Positions 7,940 to 17,555 of a stretch of 49,786 nucleotides of DNA are shown here, piece after piece; the first letter of the stretch is position 1, and each line of letters starts with the position of its first letter. The stretch is taken from positions 1-49,786 of the forward strand of contig JAGHSY010000079.1 in the NCBI GenBank assembly GCA_018065615.1, read 5' to 3'. This DNA comes from Candidatus Colenecus caballi. Its GTDB lineage: Bacteria > Bacteroidota > Bacteroidia > Bacteroidales > Bacteroidaceae. The notes below the pieces were generated by a model. That model made no database searches, had not been told where the DNA came from, and saw nothing but the letters and a program-made list of their open reading frames with translations. Position numbers and translations under genes: made by a program.

Positions 7940-9205
7940 ATGAGCAAAGGACGAACATCATGGGCTTGGGTGCCCACACTCTATTTCGCTGAAGGTCTGC
8001 CTTATGTGCTGATAGTGACCGTTTCAGCCATCATGTTCAAGCAGCTTGGAACAAGCAATGCCGATGTCGCGCTGTACACCAGCTGGCTGTATCTGCCATG
8101 GGTAATCAAACCTATCTGGAGTCCTTTTGTGGACCTTGCAAAAACAAAGCGCTGGTGGCTGCTGCTCACACAGCTCATTCTTGGAGCAGGACTGGCAGGA
8201 ATTGCCCTGACTCTTCATGCCGGCAATTTCTTCAAATGGTCACTGGCAATCATGTGGCTTCTGGCATTCAGTTCTGCTACTCATGACATTTCCATTGACG
8301 GCTTCTACCTGCTGGGGCTGGATGAGGGCGAACAGTCTCTGTTTGTAGGCATCCGCAACACGGCATACCGCATTGCCATGATAGCAGGTCAGGGCGGTCT
8401 GCTCATTCTGGTCGGCTACTTTCAGAACCGTTTCGGAGACGTGACCAGTGCATGGAGCCTGGGGTTCCTGATAGCGGGAGGACTGATGATCCTGCTCTTC
8501 CTTTACCACTCATCCATACTGCCACACCCGGTTGCAGACTGCACTATTGCCGTCTCAGGCAAGAACATATTGAAGGAATTCGGACGCACATTCGTTTCAT
8601 ATTTCTCCAAGCCCGATATTCTCACAGCAGTTCTGTTCATCCTGCTGTTCAGATTCCCGGAAGCACAGATAGGCAAGATAGCCCCGCTATTTCTGGTTGA
8701 CTCAATTGAAAACGGCGGTCTGGGGCTGACAACCGCCCAGATAGGTTTTGCGCAGGGGACCCTTGGTGTCATCGGACTTCTTCTTGGCGGAATCCTTGGA
8801 GGAATAACCCTGTCACGCCACGGACTGAAGAAATGTATCTGGTGGATGGTCGGAGCCATCTCTCTGCCTGACCTTGTATATGTATATCTGAGCTGGATGC
8901 CTACGCAGAACATAGCTGTTGTAAGTTCCTGCATATTCATTGAGCAGTTGGGGTACGGATTCGGCTTTACCGCCTTCACCCTGTTCCTCATGTACGTTGC
9001 ACGCGGCGAGCATCAGACTTCACATTATGCCATAAGCACCGGAATCATGGCACTGGGCATGATGTTGCCCGGCATGATATCGGGCAGGCTTCAGGAAATG
9101 ATGGGATACAGATGGTTCTTTGTATGGATCATTGCCTGCTGCGCCATAACATGCCTTGTATCGGCACTCATAAAATACGAACCTGAATTCGGAAAGAAGC
9201 AATAA
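7940..9205 (+). CDS. AmpG/MurT-like MFS transporter
   Basis: A 421-residue polytopic membrane protein with about 12 hydrophobic segments. The opening WVPTLYFAEGLPYVLI, the early SWLYLPWVIKPIWSPFVD and the HDISIDGFYL segment are typical of the AmpG group of the major facilitator superfamily, which imports cell-wall sugars or muropeptides. Established in related Bacteroidota (Tannerella MurT-MurK-MurQ): an AmpG-like MurNAc importer is encoded with a BadF-type kinase. Here the next gene, one base downstream, is exactly such a kinase, so import of MurNAc or GlcNAc species is the best inference. No MurQ etherase follows. Confidence 0.85.
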   Translation: MSKGRTSWAWVPTLYFAEGLPYVLIVTVSAIMFKQLGTSNADVALYTSWLYLPWVIKPIWSPFVDLAKTKRWWLLLTQLILGAGLAGIALTLHAGNFFKWSLAIMWLLAFSSATHDISIDGFYLLGLDEGEQSLFVGIRNTAYRIAMIAGQGGLLILVGYFQNRFGDVTSAWSLGFLIAGGLMILLFLYHSSILPHPVADCTIAVSGKNILKEFGRTFVSYFSKPDILTAVLFILLFRFPEAQIGKIAPLFLVDSIENGGLGLTTAQIGFAQGTLGVIGLLLGGILGGITLSRHGLKKCIWWMVGAISLPDLVYVYLSWMPTQNIAVVSSCIFIEQLGYGFGFTAFTLFLMYVARGEHQTSHYAISTGIMALGMMLPGMISGRLQEMMGYRWFFVWIIACCAITCLVSALIKYEPEFGKKQ

Positions 9206-9206
9206 C

Positions 9207-10049
9207 ATGAAACTGACTGTTGACAGCGGATCGACCAAGACCGACTGGGGTTTCTTTGACACCCCTGACAATTTGAAGACATACGGCACACAGGGCATCA
9301 ACCCGTGCCATCAGAGTGAAGTTGAAATACGTTCAATCATTGACAGCGAACTGGTCACAAAGGCAACAGGCACAGACTTCGGTACCATTACAGAAGTGCA
9401 CTATTACGGTGCCGGCTGCGCGACAGCTGAAATATGTTCGCAGATGGCAGGTATTCTTGCCGCATTCTTTCCCAATGCAGCCATCAGCGTTGAAAGTGAC
9501 ATGCTGGGCGCCGCCCGTGCATTGTGCGGAAACTCCGAAGGTGTGGCATGCGTCCTGGGAACAGGTTCGAACTCATGTCTTTACAACGGCAGGGAGATAG
9601 TTGATCAGGTACCTTCATTAGGCTATATTCTTGGCGATGAAGGAAGCAGTGCAGCCCTTGGCCGCCGTCTCATAAGCGACTGCCTGAAACGCCAGCTGCC
9701 TGAAAGCGTATGCCGCGAGTTCCTTTCCAAGTATGGTCTGGACAAGGACACAATAATTGAAAATGTGTACCGCAAGCCCATGGCAAACCGCTACATAGCC
9801 GGTTTCGCCCCATTCCTGTATGAAAAGCGTTCAATCTCCGAAGTCCACAAGATAATAATCCAGTGCTTCTCTGAATTCTTCACCAGAAACGTCATCAACT
9901 ATCACCGCCCCTGGCTGCCTGTTCATTTTGTGGGTTCTCTTGCCGACAATTTTGCGGCCGAACTTGCCGAAACGGCCGATTCACTTGGAATGACAATAGG
10001 AAAGATAGTAGCCAGCCCGCTTGAAGGACTTGTGCAGTATCACAAGTAA
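9207..10049 (+). CDS. BadF/BadG-type sugar kinase, MurK-like
   Basis: A 280-residue ASKHA-fold ATPase. DSGSTKTDWG near the N-terminus is the phosphate-1 motif, VLGTGSNS the phosphate-2 motif, and LGYILGDEGSSAALG matches the adenosine-side loop of GlcNAc/MurNAc kinases in the BadF/BadG/BcrA/BcrD family. It probably phosphorylates GlcNAc and/or MurNAc imported by the transporter encoded one base upstream. It overlaps the convergent phosphopantetheinyl transferase gene by 10 bases at the 3' end. A generic N-acetylglucosamine kinase is the alternative. Confidence 0.85.
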   Translation: MKLTVDSGSTKTDWGFFDTPDNLKTYGTQGINPCHQSEVEIRSIIDSELVTKATGTDFGTITEVHYYGAGCATAEICSQMAGILAAFFPNAAISVESDMLGAARALCGNSEGVACVLGTGSNSCLYNGREIVDQVPSLGYILGDEGSSAALGRRLISDCLKRQLPESVCREFLSKYGLDKDTIIENVYRKPMANRYIAGFAPFLYEKRSISEVHKIIIQCFSEFFTRNVINYHRPWLPVHFVGSLADNFAAELAETADSLGMTIGKIVASPLEGLVQYHK

Positions 10050-10597
10050 ACTGCAGTTGAAACAACATATTTCAGGGCATCATTCACTGATGTCTCAGTT
10101 TCTGCATTCCCCGAAAGGACAGTAAGAATGTCATCCGTTATTCCTGTGCCCATCAGCTTGAACACTGCCTCCTTCCTTGTCCACAGTTCAATGAATGCCC
10201 TTTCCCTGCAGTCCGATGCCTCCACCATGCGTATCTCGTCCTCATTCATGGTCCTGTGCAGCAGCGCATCATCGGCCTTGCGGAATGACTCCACGTCAAT
10301 CCCCACCGGGCTGTCGCTGACGGCCACAGCAATGGCGTGCTGACAATGGCTTATGCTGAAATGAATTTCAGGGTGTCCTGCAATTGAAGGCTTTCCGTAT
10401 TCGTTGTAGGTGAACCCGAATTCCGTCAATCCCGTCAGTTCAGACAGCATGAGATATGATTTCAGGCAGGCAAACCGTCCGAACACGAATTTGAATTTCA
10501 AGGCCTGCTCACGACGCTGGTCGCTGACAAGAGGCAGCATTCGGTTCACCTCCTGCTCCGTACACAGTGACATGTCATCGAATACGGAAACCCTCAT
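10040..10597 (-). CDS. 4'-phosphopantetheinyl transferase superfamily protein
   Basis: A 185-residue Sfp-type enzyme. Motifs in order: KPSIAGHPEIHFSISHC (substrate motif), VGIDVESF (metal-binding Asp/Glu) and ERAFIELWTRKEAVFK (WxxKEA). It would transfer phosphopantetheine from CoA to an acyl or peptidyl carrier protein. The ATG at 10597 is preferred to an in-frame GTG one codon earlier. It lies 6 bases after the DUF1846 gene and is probably cotranscribed with it. No carrier-protein gene is in the window, so its partner is elsewhere. Confidence 0.9.
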   Translation of the reverse strand: MRVSVFDDMSLCTEQEVNRMLPLVSDQRREQALKFKFVFGRFACLKSYLMLSELTGLTEFGFTYNEYGKPSIAGHPEIHFSISHCQHAIAVAVSDSPVGIDVESFRKADDALLHRTMNEDEIRMVEASDCRERAFIELWTRKEAVFKLMGTGITDDILTVLSGNAETETSVNDALKYVVSTAVYL

Positions 10598-10603
10598 CAC
10601 TGT

Positions 10604-12088
10604 TCAGGATTTGGTGTTCGGGAAATATTTCTTCCTGACAGGGTCGCAGGTCAGGCCCACACCAAGCTTGCGGAAAATCTTGCGGTCCACTTCACTCAGC
10701 AGGACGGTCGAATGCACCTGGCAGCCGCGCAGTTCAGGCAGCATGTCCAGTGCCCGGCGGCAGTTGCTGTCCTGCGGACTCAGCATTGAAAGCGCCACCA
10801 GGACCTCATCGGTATGAAGTCTTGGGTTATTGCCGTGCAGATATGACACCTTTGTCTTCTGGATAGGTTCAATCATGTTCTGCGGAATGAGCTTCACATC
10901 ATGGTCTATTCCGGCCAGATACTTGATGGCATTCAGTATAAGCGCGGCGCTGGGTCCCAAAAGTGCAGTGGTCTTTGACGTGATTATTGTACCGTCACAC
11001 ATCTCCATGGCTGCTGCCGGAACGCCTGTGGCTTCCTGACGTTCCTTGGCGGCAACTGTGCATCGGCGTGAAGCCGTCGTTATGCCTGCCTTGTTCATGA
11101 GCATGGCAATTTTCCCGACTTCAGTCTCATTGGTCTTGCCGCTTGCCATGTCACCAAGAGCAGTATAATAACGTCTGATGATTTCATCCTTGGCGGCCTT
11201 GCGGCAGACCTCCTCATCACTCATGCAGAAGCCGGCCATGTTGACACCCATGTCTGTCGGTGACTTGTACGGATTGTCTCCATAAATGCCGCGGAACAGG
11301 GCATCCAGAACCGGGAAAATCTCCACGTCACGGTTATAGTTGACGGCAGTCTTTCCGTATGCCTCAAGATGGAACGGGTCTATCATATTGACATCATCAA
11401 GATCCGCTGTAGCGGCCTCATAGGCTATGTTTACCGGATGGTTCAAAGGCAGGTTCCAGATGGGGAACGTCTCGAACTTTGCATATCCGGCCTTGACTCC
11501 ATGCCTGTGCTCCTGATAGAGCTGGCTCAGACAGACAGCCATCTTGCCGCTGCCGGGACCTGGAGCGGTGACGACAACCAGAGGACGTGATGTCTCAACG
11601 TAATCGTTAAGTCCGAAACCCTGATCGGAATCTATAAGCGCCACATTGTTGGGATAGCCGTCAATGGTATAATGCACATAAGTCCGGATTCCCAGACGGG
11701 TAAGACGCTCACGGAAGGCATCGGCACTGGCCTGACGGTTATAGTGTGTTATGACTACCGATCCCACCAGAAGGCCACGGGTCTGGAACTCCTCACGGAG
11801 ACGGAGCACGTCCATGTCATAAGTGATTCCAAGGTCGCTGCGTACCTTGTTCTTTTCAATGTCAAGGGCGCTTATTACAATGACAATCTCCGCATAGTCA
11901 CTGAGCTGCATGAGCATGCGCAGTTTGCTGTCAGGCTGGAAACCAGGCAGGACACGGCTTGCGTGATGGTCATCGAAGAGTTTTCCTCCGAACTCAAGAT
12001 AAAGCTTGTCTCCGAACTGCGCAATGCGCTGTTTGATGTGTTCGGACTGTATCTGAAGATACTTTTCGTTGTCAAATCCGTATATCAT
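10604..12088 (-). CDS. DUF1846 family protein
   Basis: A 494-residue protein when started at ATG 12088 (MIYGFDNEKYLQIQSEHI), the usual opening of this family; an upstream in-frame ATG at 12175 would add residues overlapping the promoter region. A glycine-rich loop APGPGSGKMAVCLSQLY lies near residue 205, followed by conserved NLPLNHPVN and DPFHL segments. The family is broadly conserved but its biochemical function is not established to my knowledge; the loop suggests nucleotide or phosphate binding (inference). A TATATTTG box lies 9 bases before the ATG. Confidence 0.88.
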   Translation of the reverse strand: MIYGFDNEKYLQIQSEHIKQRIAQFGDKLYLEFGGKLFDDHHASRVLPGFQPDSKLRMLMQLSDYAEIVIVISALDIEKNKVRSDLGITYDMDVLRLREEFQTRGLLVGSVVITHYNRQASADAFRERLTRLGIRTYVHYTIDGYPNNVALIDSDQGFGLNDYVETSRPLVVVTAPGPGSGKMAVCLSQLYQEHRHGVKAGYAKFETFPIWNLPLNHPVNIAYEAATADLDDVNMIDPFHLEAYGKTAVNYNRDVEIFPVLDALFRGIYGDNPYKSPTDMGVNMAGFCMSDEEVCRKAAKDEIIRRYYTALGDMASGKTNETEVGKIAMLMNKAGITTASRRCTVAAKERQEATGVPAAAMEMCDGTIITSKTTALLGPSAALILNAIKYLAGIDHDVKLIPQNMIEPIQKTKVSYLHGNNPRLHTDEVLVALSMLSPQDSNCRRALDMLPELRGCQVHSTVLLSEVDRKIFRKLGVGLTCDPVRKKYFPNTKS

Positions 12089-12097
12089 AACGGACTG

Positions 12098-12105
12098 CAA
12101 ATATA
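12098..12105 (-). promoter_or_regulatory. Minus-7 box of the DUF1846 gene
   Basis: TATATTTG on the minus strand, an exact TAnnTTTG match, 9 bases before the chosen ATG. It supports that start and suggests a very short leader. Confidence 0.5.
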
Positions 12106-12160
12106 TCGAATTTGACACAATATACAATACGCGCATAAGGTCAGTTTTCCACTTTTTTGC

Positions 12161-12168
12161 TATTTTTG
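12161..12168 (+). promoter_or_regulatory. Minus-7 box of the first MG2-type gene
   Basis: TATTTTTG, an exact TAnnTTTG match, 16 bases before the ATG at 12185. It sits back to back with the DUF1846 promoter. Confidence 0.5.
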
Positions 12169-12184
12169 CAGACACATCAGGACG

Positions 12185-14803
12185 ATGTTCAATTTCATGC
12201 TATCCAGACTGACCTCCATATGCAGAAAGACCGTACTGGCATTTCTGACAGTTATCTTTCCGGTGTTGCCAGCCCGTGCTGATTCAGGCAGCGTGGACTC
12301 CCTCATGAATTTTGCCGGCAACATACACCAGTTCAACACAATATATCCTCAGGAAAAGGTCTTTCTGCAATTTGACAACACATCATATTACACAGGTGAA
12401 GTAATCTGGTTCAAGGCATTTGTTGTCAGTGCCTCCACTCTTGAAAGGGCACAGAGCAAAGTGCTTTATGTGGATCTCATTTCACCCAACGGCATCCTGT
12501 TAAAGCAGGAGAAGCTGAAGATTGTTGCCGGTCAGGCCGACGGCTCGTTCTCTCTGCTTGACGGTTCCACAACCCAGGCCAGAGACAAGCGCGGCGTTGT
12601 AGGGTACCCCAGCGGATTTTATGAAGTCAGGGCATACACCAACTACATGCAGAACTTCAGTCCGGAAAGCATTTTCTCACGCGTCTTTGCCGTGTATGAG
12701 AAGCCGCAGGAGGAAGGCCATTATTACGACTCGAACCCCGTTATCACGCTCAGAAAGTTTGAGACCGATGAAGTCCGTCCCGCCACTGAGAAACTCAGGA
12801 ACATCAACGCATCGTTCCATCCGGAGGGAGGCCATCTCATCATTGGCAAACCCTGCCGTGTGGCATTCAAGGTCACTGACGGTTCCGGATTCGGAGTCGG
12901 AGCCTCATGTTCCGTTGAAGGCACCGGCCTTACAGCAGGCACAGTCCATGACGGAATGGGAAGTTTCACCATAACGCCTCAGGACAGGCGCAACCAGGTA
13001 GTTATAACCGTTGGTGAGAATTCACGTTCATTCGCTCTGCCCGATGCCGAACCTTCAGGCTGTGCGCTGAAAGTCTGTCCGTCAGGGCGCGACAGCCTTT
13101 CCATTGTGCTGGACTGCACACCAGGCCTGTCAGGAATGACATTGGGACTCACAGTCACCTGCCGCGGGGAGCTCATGGATTTCTGCACCATTGAGACCGG
13201 CCGGTCCGCCATCAGCAAGACCATCTCCATGAGCGGCGTACCGGAAGGCGTCTGCCGCATTCACATATTTGACAGTGAAGGCAACATTTACGCAAGCCGG
13301 TCAGTCTATCACCGCAGTCTCTCAGTCAGGAAACCTGTTCTTGAGGTCACCCCGGACAAGAATCATTATGCCCCATTTGAAAAGATCAGCATGAAACTTG
13401 AGCTTAAAGACGGAGAATCCAATCCGTTCCGGGACCGTTTCTGCCTGTCTGTGCGCGACATTCGCGGACAAGGCAACCGTTTTGCCGATGACCTGCGCAC
13501 ATCCATGCTGCTCTCATCGGACCTGAAGGGCTTGATTGAGAATCCCGCATGGTACTTTGATTCCGATGATTCCGACAGGGAATCCGCCCTTGACCTGCTC
13601 ATGATGATCCAGGGATGGGAAAGGTATGACTGGGAAACCATGACCGGCCGGAAAAAGTTCACTGAGACACACCGTCAGGAGGAGAGCCTCACACTGAACG
13701 GATGGATTCTGAATCCGTCTGGCAAAAAGACCATGGGAAACGTTGAAGTCCTGGGGGCCGTCATGCCGCAGGACAAGACCTTGTCCGAAACATACATCTA
13801 CACGACAGACTCATCGGGCTATTTCGGATTTGACATCGGGGTTGACTTCTATGACAAGGCGCGGGTCACCATTGACACACGCGTACCAAGAGAACGTCTG
13901 GTGGGCACAAGCGCCAGAATCAGGTTTGACCGCTCCATGATACCGGCAATACGTGCATACCTTCCCGGCGAGACGCAGTTCAACAGCCTTCAGGGAGGCA
14001 GGACTGGCAAGAGTGCAGGCAGCACTGAAGATGACGGACTTGCCACCGTGATCAACATGGACACAGGCTACCTGCTTCCAGACGTTGACATTGATGAAGA
14101 GCGCATGTACCTTGATTACTTCACATTCAACGCCTTTGATGTCGTGAAGGACGTGGAGGCCGATCTTGACAAGGGCGAATATTCGACAGACCTCATGGGA
14201 TATCTGCTTGAGAAAGGCTATCAGGTCCTGTCCGATGAAGACGGCAGCATTGCCAGCATCAACGGCTTCGAGCCTTTCTTCTATGTCCACAACCAGACAA
14301 AATACCAGTATCAGGGCATATTTGAAAATCCAAGCTCCATAGACTCGAAAGACATAAAGAGCATAATCGTCTATGAGCACCCCATGTACCTGATGAACAT
14401 TATCAGGGTGTGTCCACTGTTCCAGAAATATCTCACCAAGACATTACAGGACCTGACAGGAGACGAATCCCTCTACAACAGGATGCTGCTTGTTGACATC
14501 CTTGTCAAGGAGGACACGGAACTGAGCACGCGCAAGGAACTGCGCAAGATAAACAAACGCATAACGACAGTGGACGGATTCTCCAGACCTTACGAGTTCT
14601 ATTCTCCACAATACCCTGACGGTGCCGTTTTCGGAGAAGTTGACTACAGACGGACTTTATACTGGAATCCAAATGTCGTGACCGACAGCATAGGGCAAGC
14701 CACTGTCGAGTTCTACAACAATTCAATAACCGACCATTTCAACGTATCGGCTGCGGGGCTGACATCCAGCGGCATACCATACGTCTTTGACAGCAACTAC
14801 TGA
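12185..14803 (+). CDS. Secreted MG2 (alpha-2-macroglobulin-like) protein, paralogue 1
   Basis: An 872-residue secreted protein with a signal peptide (hydrophobic TVLAFLTVIFPVLPARA). Residues about 50-165 form an MG2-like domain (QEKVFLQFDNTSYYTGE, IWFKAFV), and at about 545 there is a carboxypeptidase-regulatory-like strand pattern (YFGFDIGVDFYD). Residues about 617-740 resemble a TonB-plug-like fold (LEKGYQVLSDEDGSIASING, DIKSIIVYE), followed by YWNPNVVTDSIGQATVEFYN near the end. No thioester CxEQ motif or transmembrane barrel is present. Proteins of this layout are common in Bacteroidota; the function is unknown. It is followed after 2 bases by a full-length paralogue, so the two probably form an operon. 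Confidence 0.85.
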   Translation: MFNFMLSRLTSICRKTVLAFLTVIFPVLPARADSGSVDSLMNFAGNIHQFNTIYPQEKVFLQFDNTSYYTGEVIWFKAFVVSASTLERAQSKVLYVDLISPNGILLKQEKLKIVAGQADGSFSLLDGSTTQARDKRGVVGYPSGFYEVRAYTNYMQNFSPESIFSRVFAVYEKPQEEGHYYDSNPVITLRKFETDEVRPATEKLRNINASFHPEGGHLIIGKPCRVAFKVTDGSGFGVGASCSVEGTGLTAGTVHDGMGSFTITPQDRRNQVVITVGENSRSFALPDAEPSGCALKVCPSGRDSLSIVLDCTPGLSGMTLGLTVTCRGELMDFCTIETGRSAISKTISMSGVPEGVCRIHIFDSEGNIYASRSVYHRSLSVRKPVLEVTPDKNHYAPFEKISMKLELKDGESNPFRDRFCLSVRDIRGQGNRFADDLRTSMLLSSDLKGLIENPAWYFDSDDSDRESALDLLMMIQGWERYDWETMTGRKKFTETHRQEESLTLNGWILNPSGKKTMGNVEVLGAVMPQDKTLSETYIYTTDSSGYFGFDIGVDFYDKARVTIDTRVPRERLVGTSARIRFDRSMIPAIRAYLPGETQFNSLQGGRTGKSAGSTEDDGLATVINMDTGYLLPDVDIDEERMYLDYFTFNAFDVVKDVEADLDKGEYSTDLMGYLLEKGYQVLSDEDGSIASINGFEPFFYVHNQTKYQYQGIFENPSSIDSKDIKSIIVYEHPMYLMNIIRVCPLFQKYLTKTLQDLTGDESLYNRMLLVDILVKEDTELSTRKELRKINKRITTVDGFSRPYEFYSPQYPDGAVFGEVDYRRTLYWNPNVVTDSIGQATVEFYNNSITDHFNVSAAGLTSSGIPYVFDSNY

Positions 14804-14805
14804 TT

Positions 14806-17412
14806 ATGAAACGCATTTTAGCCATTTTATATACATGTCTTCTGCTTTCTTCCGGAATGTACGCCAGAAACGATGCGTATGACGCTCTCATGAAGTTTGC
14901 AGGAAACATACACCAGTTCAACTCCATATTCCCGCAGGAAAAAGTATTTCTGCAGTTTGACAACACATCATACTACACAGGTGAGACCATCTGGTTCAAA
15001 GCGTTCGTAGTCAGTGCCTCAACGCTGGAAAGGGCACAGAGCAAAGTACTGTACGTTGACCTGATTTCCCCTGACGGAGTGCTGCTCAAACAGCAGAAAC
15101 TCAAGATTGTTGCCGGACAGGCCGACGGTTCCCTGCCCCTTCTTGACGGCAGCACCCAACAGGCCAGGAATCTGCGTGGCGTGATAGGTTATCCCAGCGG
15201 TTTCTATGAAGTCAGGGCTTACACCAATTTCATGCAGAATTTCTCTGAAGAGGCAATATTCTCACGTGTGTTCGCCGTTTACGAAAAGCCCAAAGAGGAA
15301 GGCGGCTATTATGATGAAAGCCCCAACATCATCTACAAGAAGAACACCGGCATCCAGCAGAAACGCCCGGAAACGCCAAAACAGAAGAACATAAACGTCA
15401 CATTCCACCCTGAAGGCGGGCACCTCATTCTTGACCAGCCCTGTCAGGTAGCATTCAAGGTAACCGGAGAAAACGGTCTTGGAATTGATGCGGAAGGAAT
15501 TCTCAATGACGGGGAAATGACATTCGGCACTGTCCACAACGGCATGGGTTCATTCACCTTCACCCCGACAAAGCGGCACAACAGCGTGGAATTCACCGTG
15601 GGCGGCAGCTCCCGGCTGTTCGATCTGCCCGGCGCTGAAACTGACGGCTGTGCCATTCAGCTCCAGTCCGTCACCCCTGACAGCATTGATATAACTCTCC
15701 GGCCCACGTTGAGTTTCAAGGGCAGGACCCTGGGACTGACACTCACCTGCCGCGGAGAGCTCATGGACTTTTCAGCCATAGACATAGAGCATGCCGAAAT
15801 CTCTCACCACATCGGACTTGGCAGCATGCCTGAAGGCGTTTTCAGACTGACCCTGTTTGATGAGCGCGGACTTGTGCTGGCAACCCGTTCGTTCTATCAT
15901 TCCAAGGCCGATGTTTCCGCTCCGACCATTGGAATTTCCACTGACAAGGATGCTTACGGTCCATTTGAAAAGGTCACCATAAGTTTCCAGCTTACTGACG
16001 GCAACGGCGTTCCTTTCCGTGACCGTTTCTGTCTTGGAGTCAAGGACACACGCGGATATGACAACATATTCCGTGACGACCTGAGAACAAACCTGCTTCT
16101 TTCATCAGATCTGAAAGGACTTATTGAGAATCCTTCATTCTATTTCAACAACAGCAATCCGGACCGCATCCGGGCTCTTGACCTGCTCTGTCTTGTCCAG
16201 GGCTGGGAGCGCTACGACTGGCAGCTTATGGCTGGAGTAAGCGAATTTCAGGAAAAGCACCGTCTGGAGCAGGGGCTCACCCTGAACGGCTGGGTACTTG
16301 ATCCGTCAGGCAAGGAACCTCTTGGCGGCGTTGAAGTCAATGCCGCACTCATGCCGCGGGACAGGACGCAGACCGAAACATACGCCTACAGCACTGACGA
16401 ATCAGGCTATTTCGGTTTTGACATCGGAGTTGACTTTTACGACCGTGCACGGTTCACAATCAGTGCCACCACACAGAAGGACCGCCTGCTGGGTTCACCT
16501 GCCAGACTGCTGTTTGAACGTTCCATAACCCCTGCTATCCGCGCATACATGCCGGGAGAAACCGTTTTCAACGGCAACAGCGTCATAAGGTCCAGAAAAA
16601 AGGACATCAGGCCCGACGCAGCCGCAGATAACGAATATCCGGTAGTCATCTCCGTCGATGACGGATTCCTGCTGCCCGATGTCGAAATTGACGAGCACCG
16701 CAAATACATTGACTACTACACATTCCAGGCTTACAACGTAATGGAGGACGTGGAACTGGATCTGGACAAGGCAGAATATACGACTGACGTGCTTGGCTAT
16801 CTCATAGACAAAGGCTATCAGGTGCTGTCCACCATGGACCAGTACGGAAACGACTCCATTGAATCGATAAACGGATTCGAACCGTTCTTCTACGTCCACA
16901 ACAACACAAAATACAGGAACACAGGCATATACTCCGAACCCACAAAGATTGACACCCGTGACATCAAGAGCATCATGGTATATGACAGAGCCATGTACAA
17001 GAAGGAGGCATGGATGCTTGCCCCCCTTTTCATGGACTACATTGCATCGACCGTCAGCAGTCTGGTCGGCAGCCCCGATGAATATGACCGCGTCATTATG
17101 GTGGACATACAGCTCAAGGAGGACGAAGCGTTGAGCACACGCAAGGACCTGTACAAGATCAACCGCCGCATCACAACCGTTGACGGTTATTCATCCCCAT
17201 ACATGTTCTATTCCCCTGAATACCCGACCGGCCCGATTATGGGCGATGTCGATTACCGCCGTACGCTTTATTGGAATCCGAATGTGGTCACAGACAGTGA
17301 CGGCAAAGCCAGTGTGGAATTCTACAACAGTTCCATAACCAGCCACTTCAACGTCCAGGCCGCCGGAATCACTGCATCGGGACTGCCATATACAGCCGAT
17401 GAGGACTTCTGA
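14806..17412 (+). CDS. Secreted MG2 (alpha-2-macroglobulin-like) protein, paralogue 2
   Basis: An 868-residue tandem paralogue of the preceding protein. It has a shorter signal peptide (MKRILAILYTCLLLSSGMYA) and the same domain order: MG2-like domain, central beta-rich region, regulatory-like strand (YFGFDIGVDFYD), plug-like segment (DKGYQVLSTMDQYGNDSIES) and conserved YWNPNVVTDSDGKASVEFYN end. The first 160 residues are nearly identical to paralogue 1 while the middle (about 170-360) is strongly diverged. The stop of paralogue 1 and this ATG are separated by two bases, implying cotranslation and perhaps a complex of the two. Function unknown. Confidence 0.85.
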   Translation: MKRILAILYTCLLLSSGMYARNDAYDALMKFAGNIHQFNSIFPQEKVFLQFDNTSYYTGETIWFKAFVVSASTLERAQSKVLYVDLISPDGVLLKQQKLKIVAGQADGSLPLLDGSTQQARNLRGVIGYPSGFYEVRAYTNFMQNFSEEAIFSRVFAVYEKPKEEGGYYDESPNIIYKKNTGIQQKRPETPKQKNINVTFHPEGGHLILDQPCQVAFKVTGENGLGIDAEGILNDGEMTFGTVHNGMGSFTFTPTKRHNSVEFTVGGSSRLFDLPGAETDGCAIQLQSVTPDSIDITLRPTLSFKGRTLGLTLTCRGELMDFSAIDIEHAEISHHIGLGSMPEGVFRLTLFDERGLVLATRSFYHSKADVSAPTIGISTDKDAYGPFEKVTISFQLTDGNGVPFRDRFCLGVKDTRGYDNIFRDDLRTNLLLSSDLKGLIENPSFYFNNSNPDRIRALDLLCLVQGWERYDWQLMAGVSEFQEKHRLEQGLTLNGWVLDPSGKEPLGGVEVNAALMPRDRTQTETYAYSTDESGYFGFDIGVDFYDRARFTISATTQKDRLLGSPARLLFERSITPAIRAYMPGETVFNGNSVIRSRKKDIRPDAAADNEYPVVISVDDGFLLPDVEIDEHRKYIDYYTFQAYNVMEDVELDLDKAEYTTDVLGYLIDKGYQVLSTMDQYGNDSIESINGFEPFFYVHNNTKYRNTGIYSEPTKIDTRDIKSIMVYDRAMYKKEAWMLAPLFMDYIASTVSSLVGSPDEYDRVIMVDIQLKEDEALSTRKDLYKINRRITTVDGYSSPYMFYSPEYPTGPIMGDVDYRRTLYWNPNVVTDSDGKASVEFYNSSITSHFNVQAAGITASGLPYTADEDF

Positions 17413-17465
17413 CTCTCAGATTTCACTTTTTTGGTCCGATTCCTATTTTTATAATAAGAAATAGC

Positions 17466-17473
17466 TATCTTTG
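17466..17473 (+). promoter_or_regulatory. Promoter of rpsA
   Basis: TATCTTTG matches TAnnTTTG; a T-rich minus-33 region lies at 17446-17450, 20 bases upstream. It leaves a leader of about 80 bases before the rpsA ATG, the longest leader in the window. Confidence 0.6.
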
Positions 17474-17533
17474 CGCCCGCTAAGCGCAGCATTGCGTCTT
17501 GGCAGTGATTACAACATATTGTCTAACGTTATC

Positions 17534-17554
17534 TTAGTTTCAAATTTTAACTAA
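17534..17554 (+). promoter_or_regulatory. Hairpin immediately before the rpsA start codon
   Basis: TTAGTT (17534-17539) pairs with AACTAA (17549-17554) around a 9-base AT-rich loop, ending one base before the ATG. No Shine-Dalgarno sequence is visible. The location would suit translational control of S1, which is inference. Confidence 0.4.
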
Positions 17555-17555
17555 A

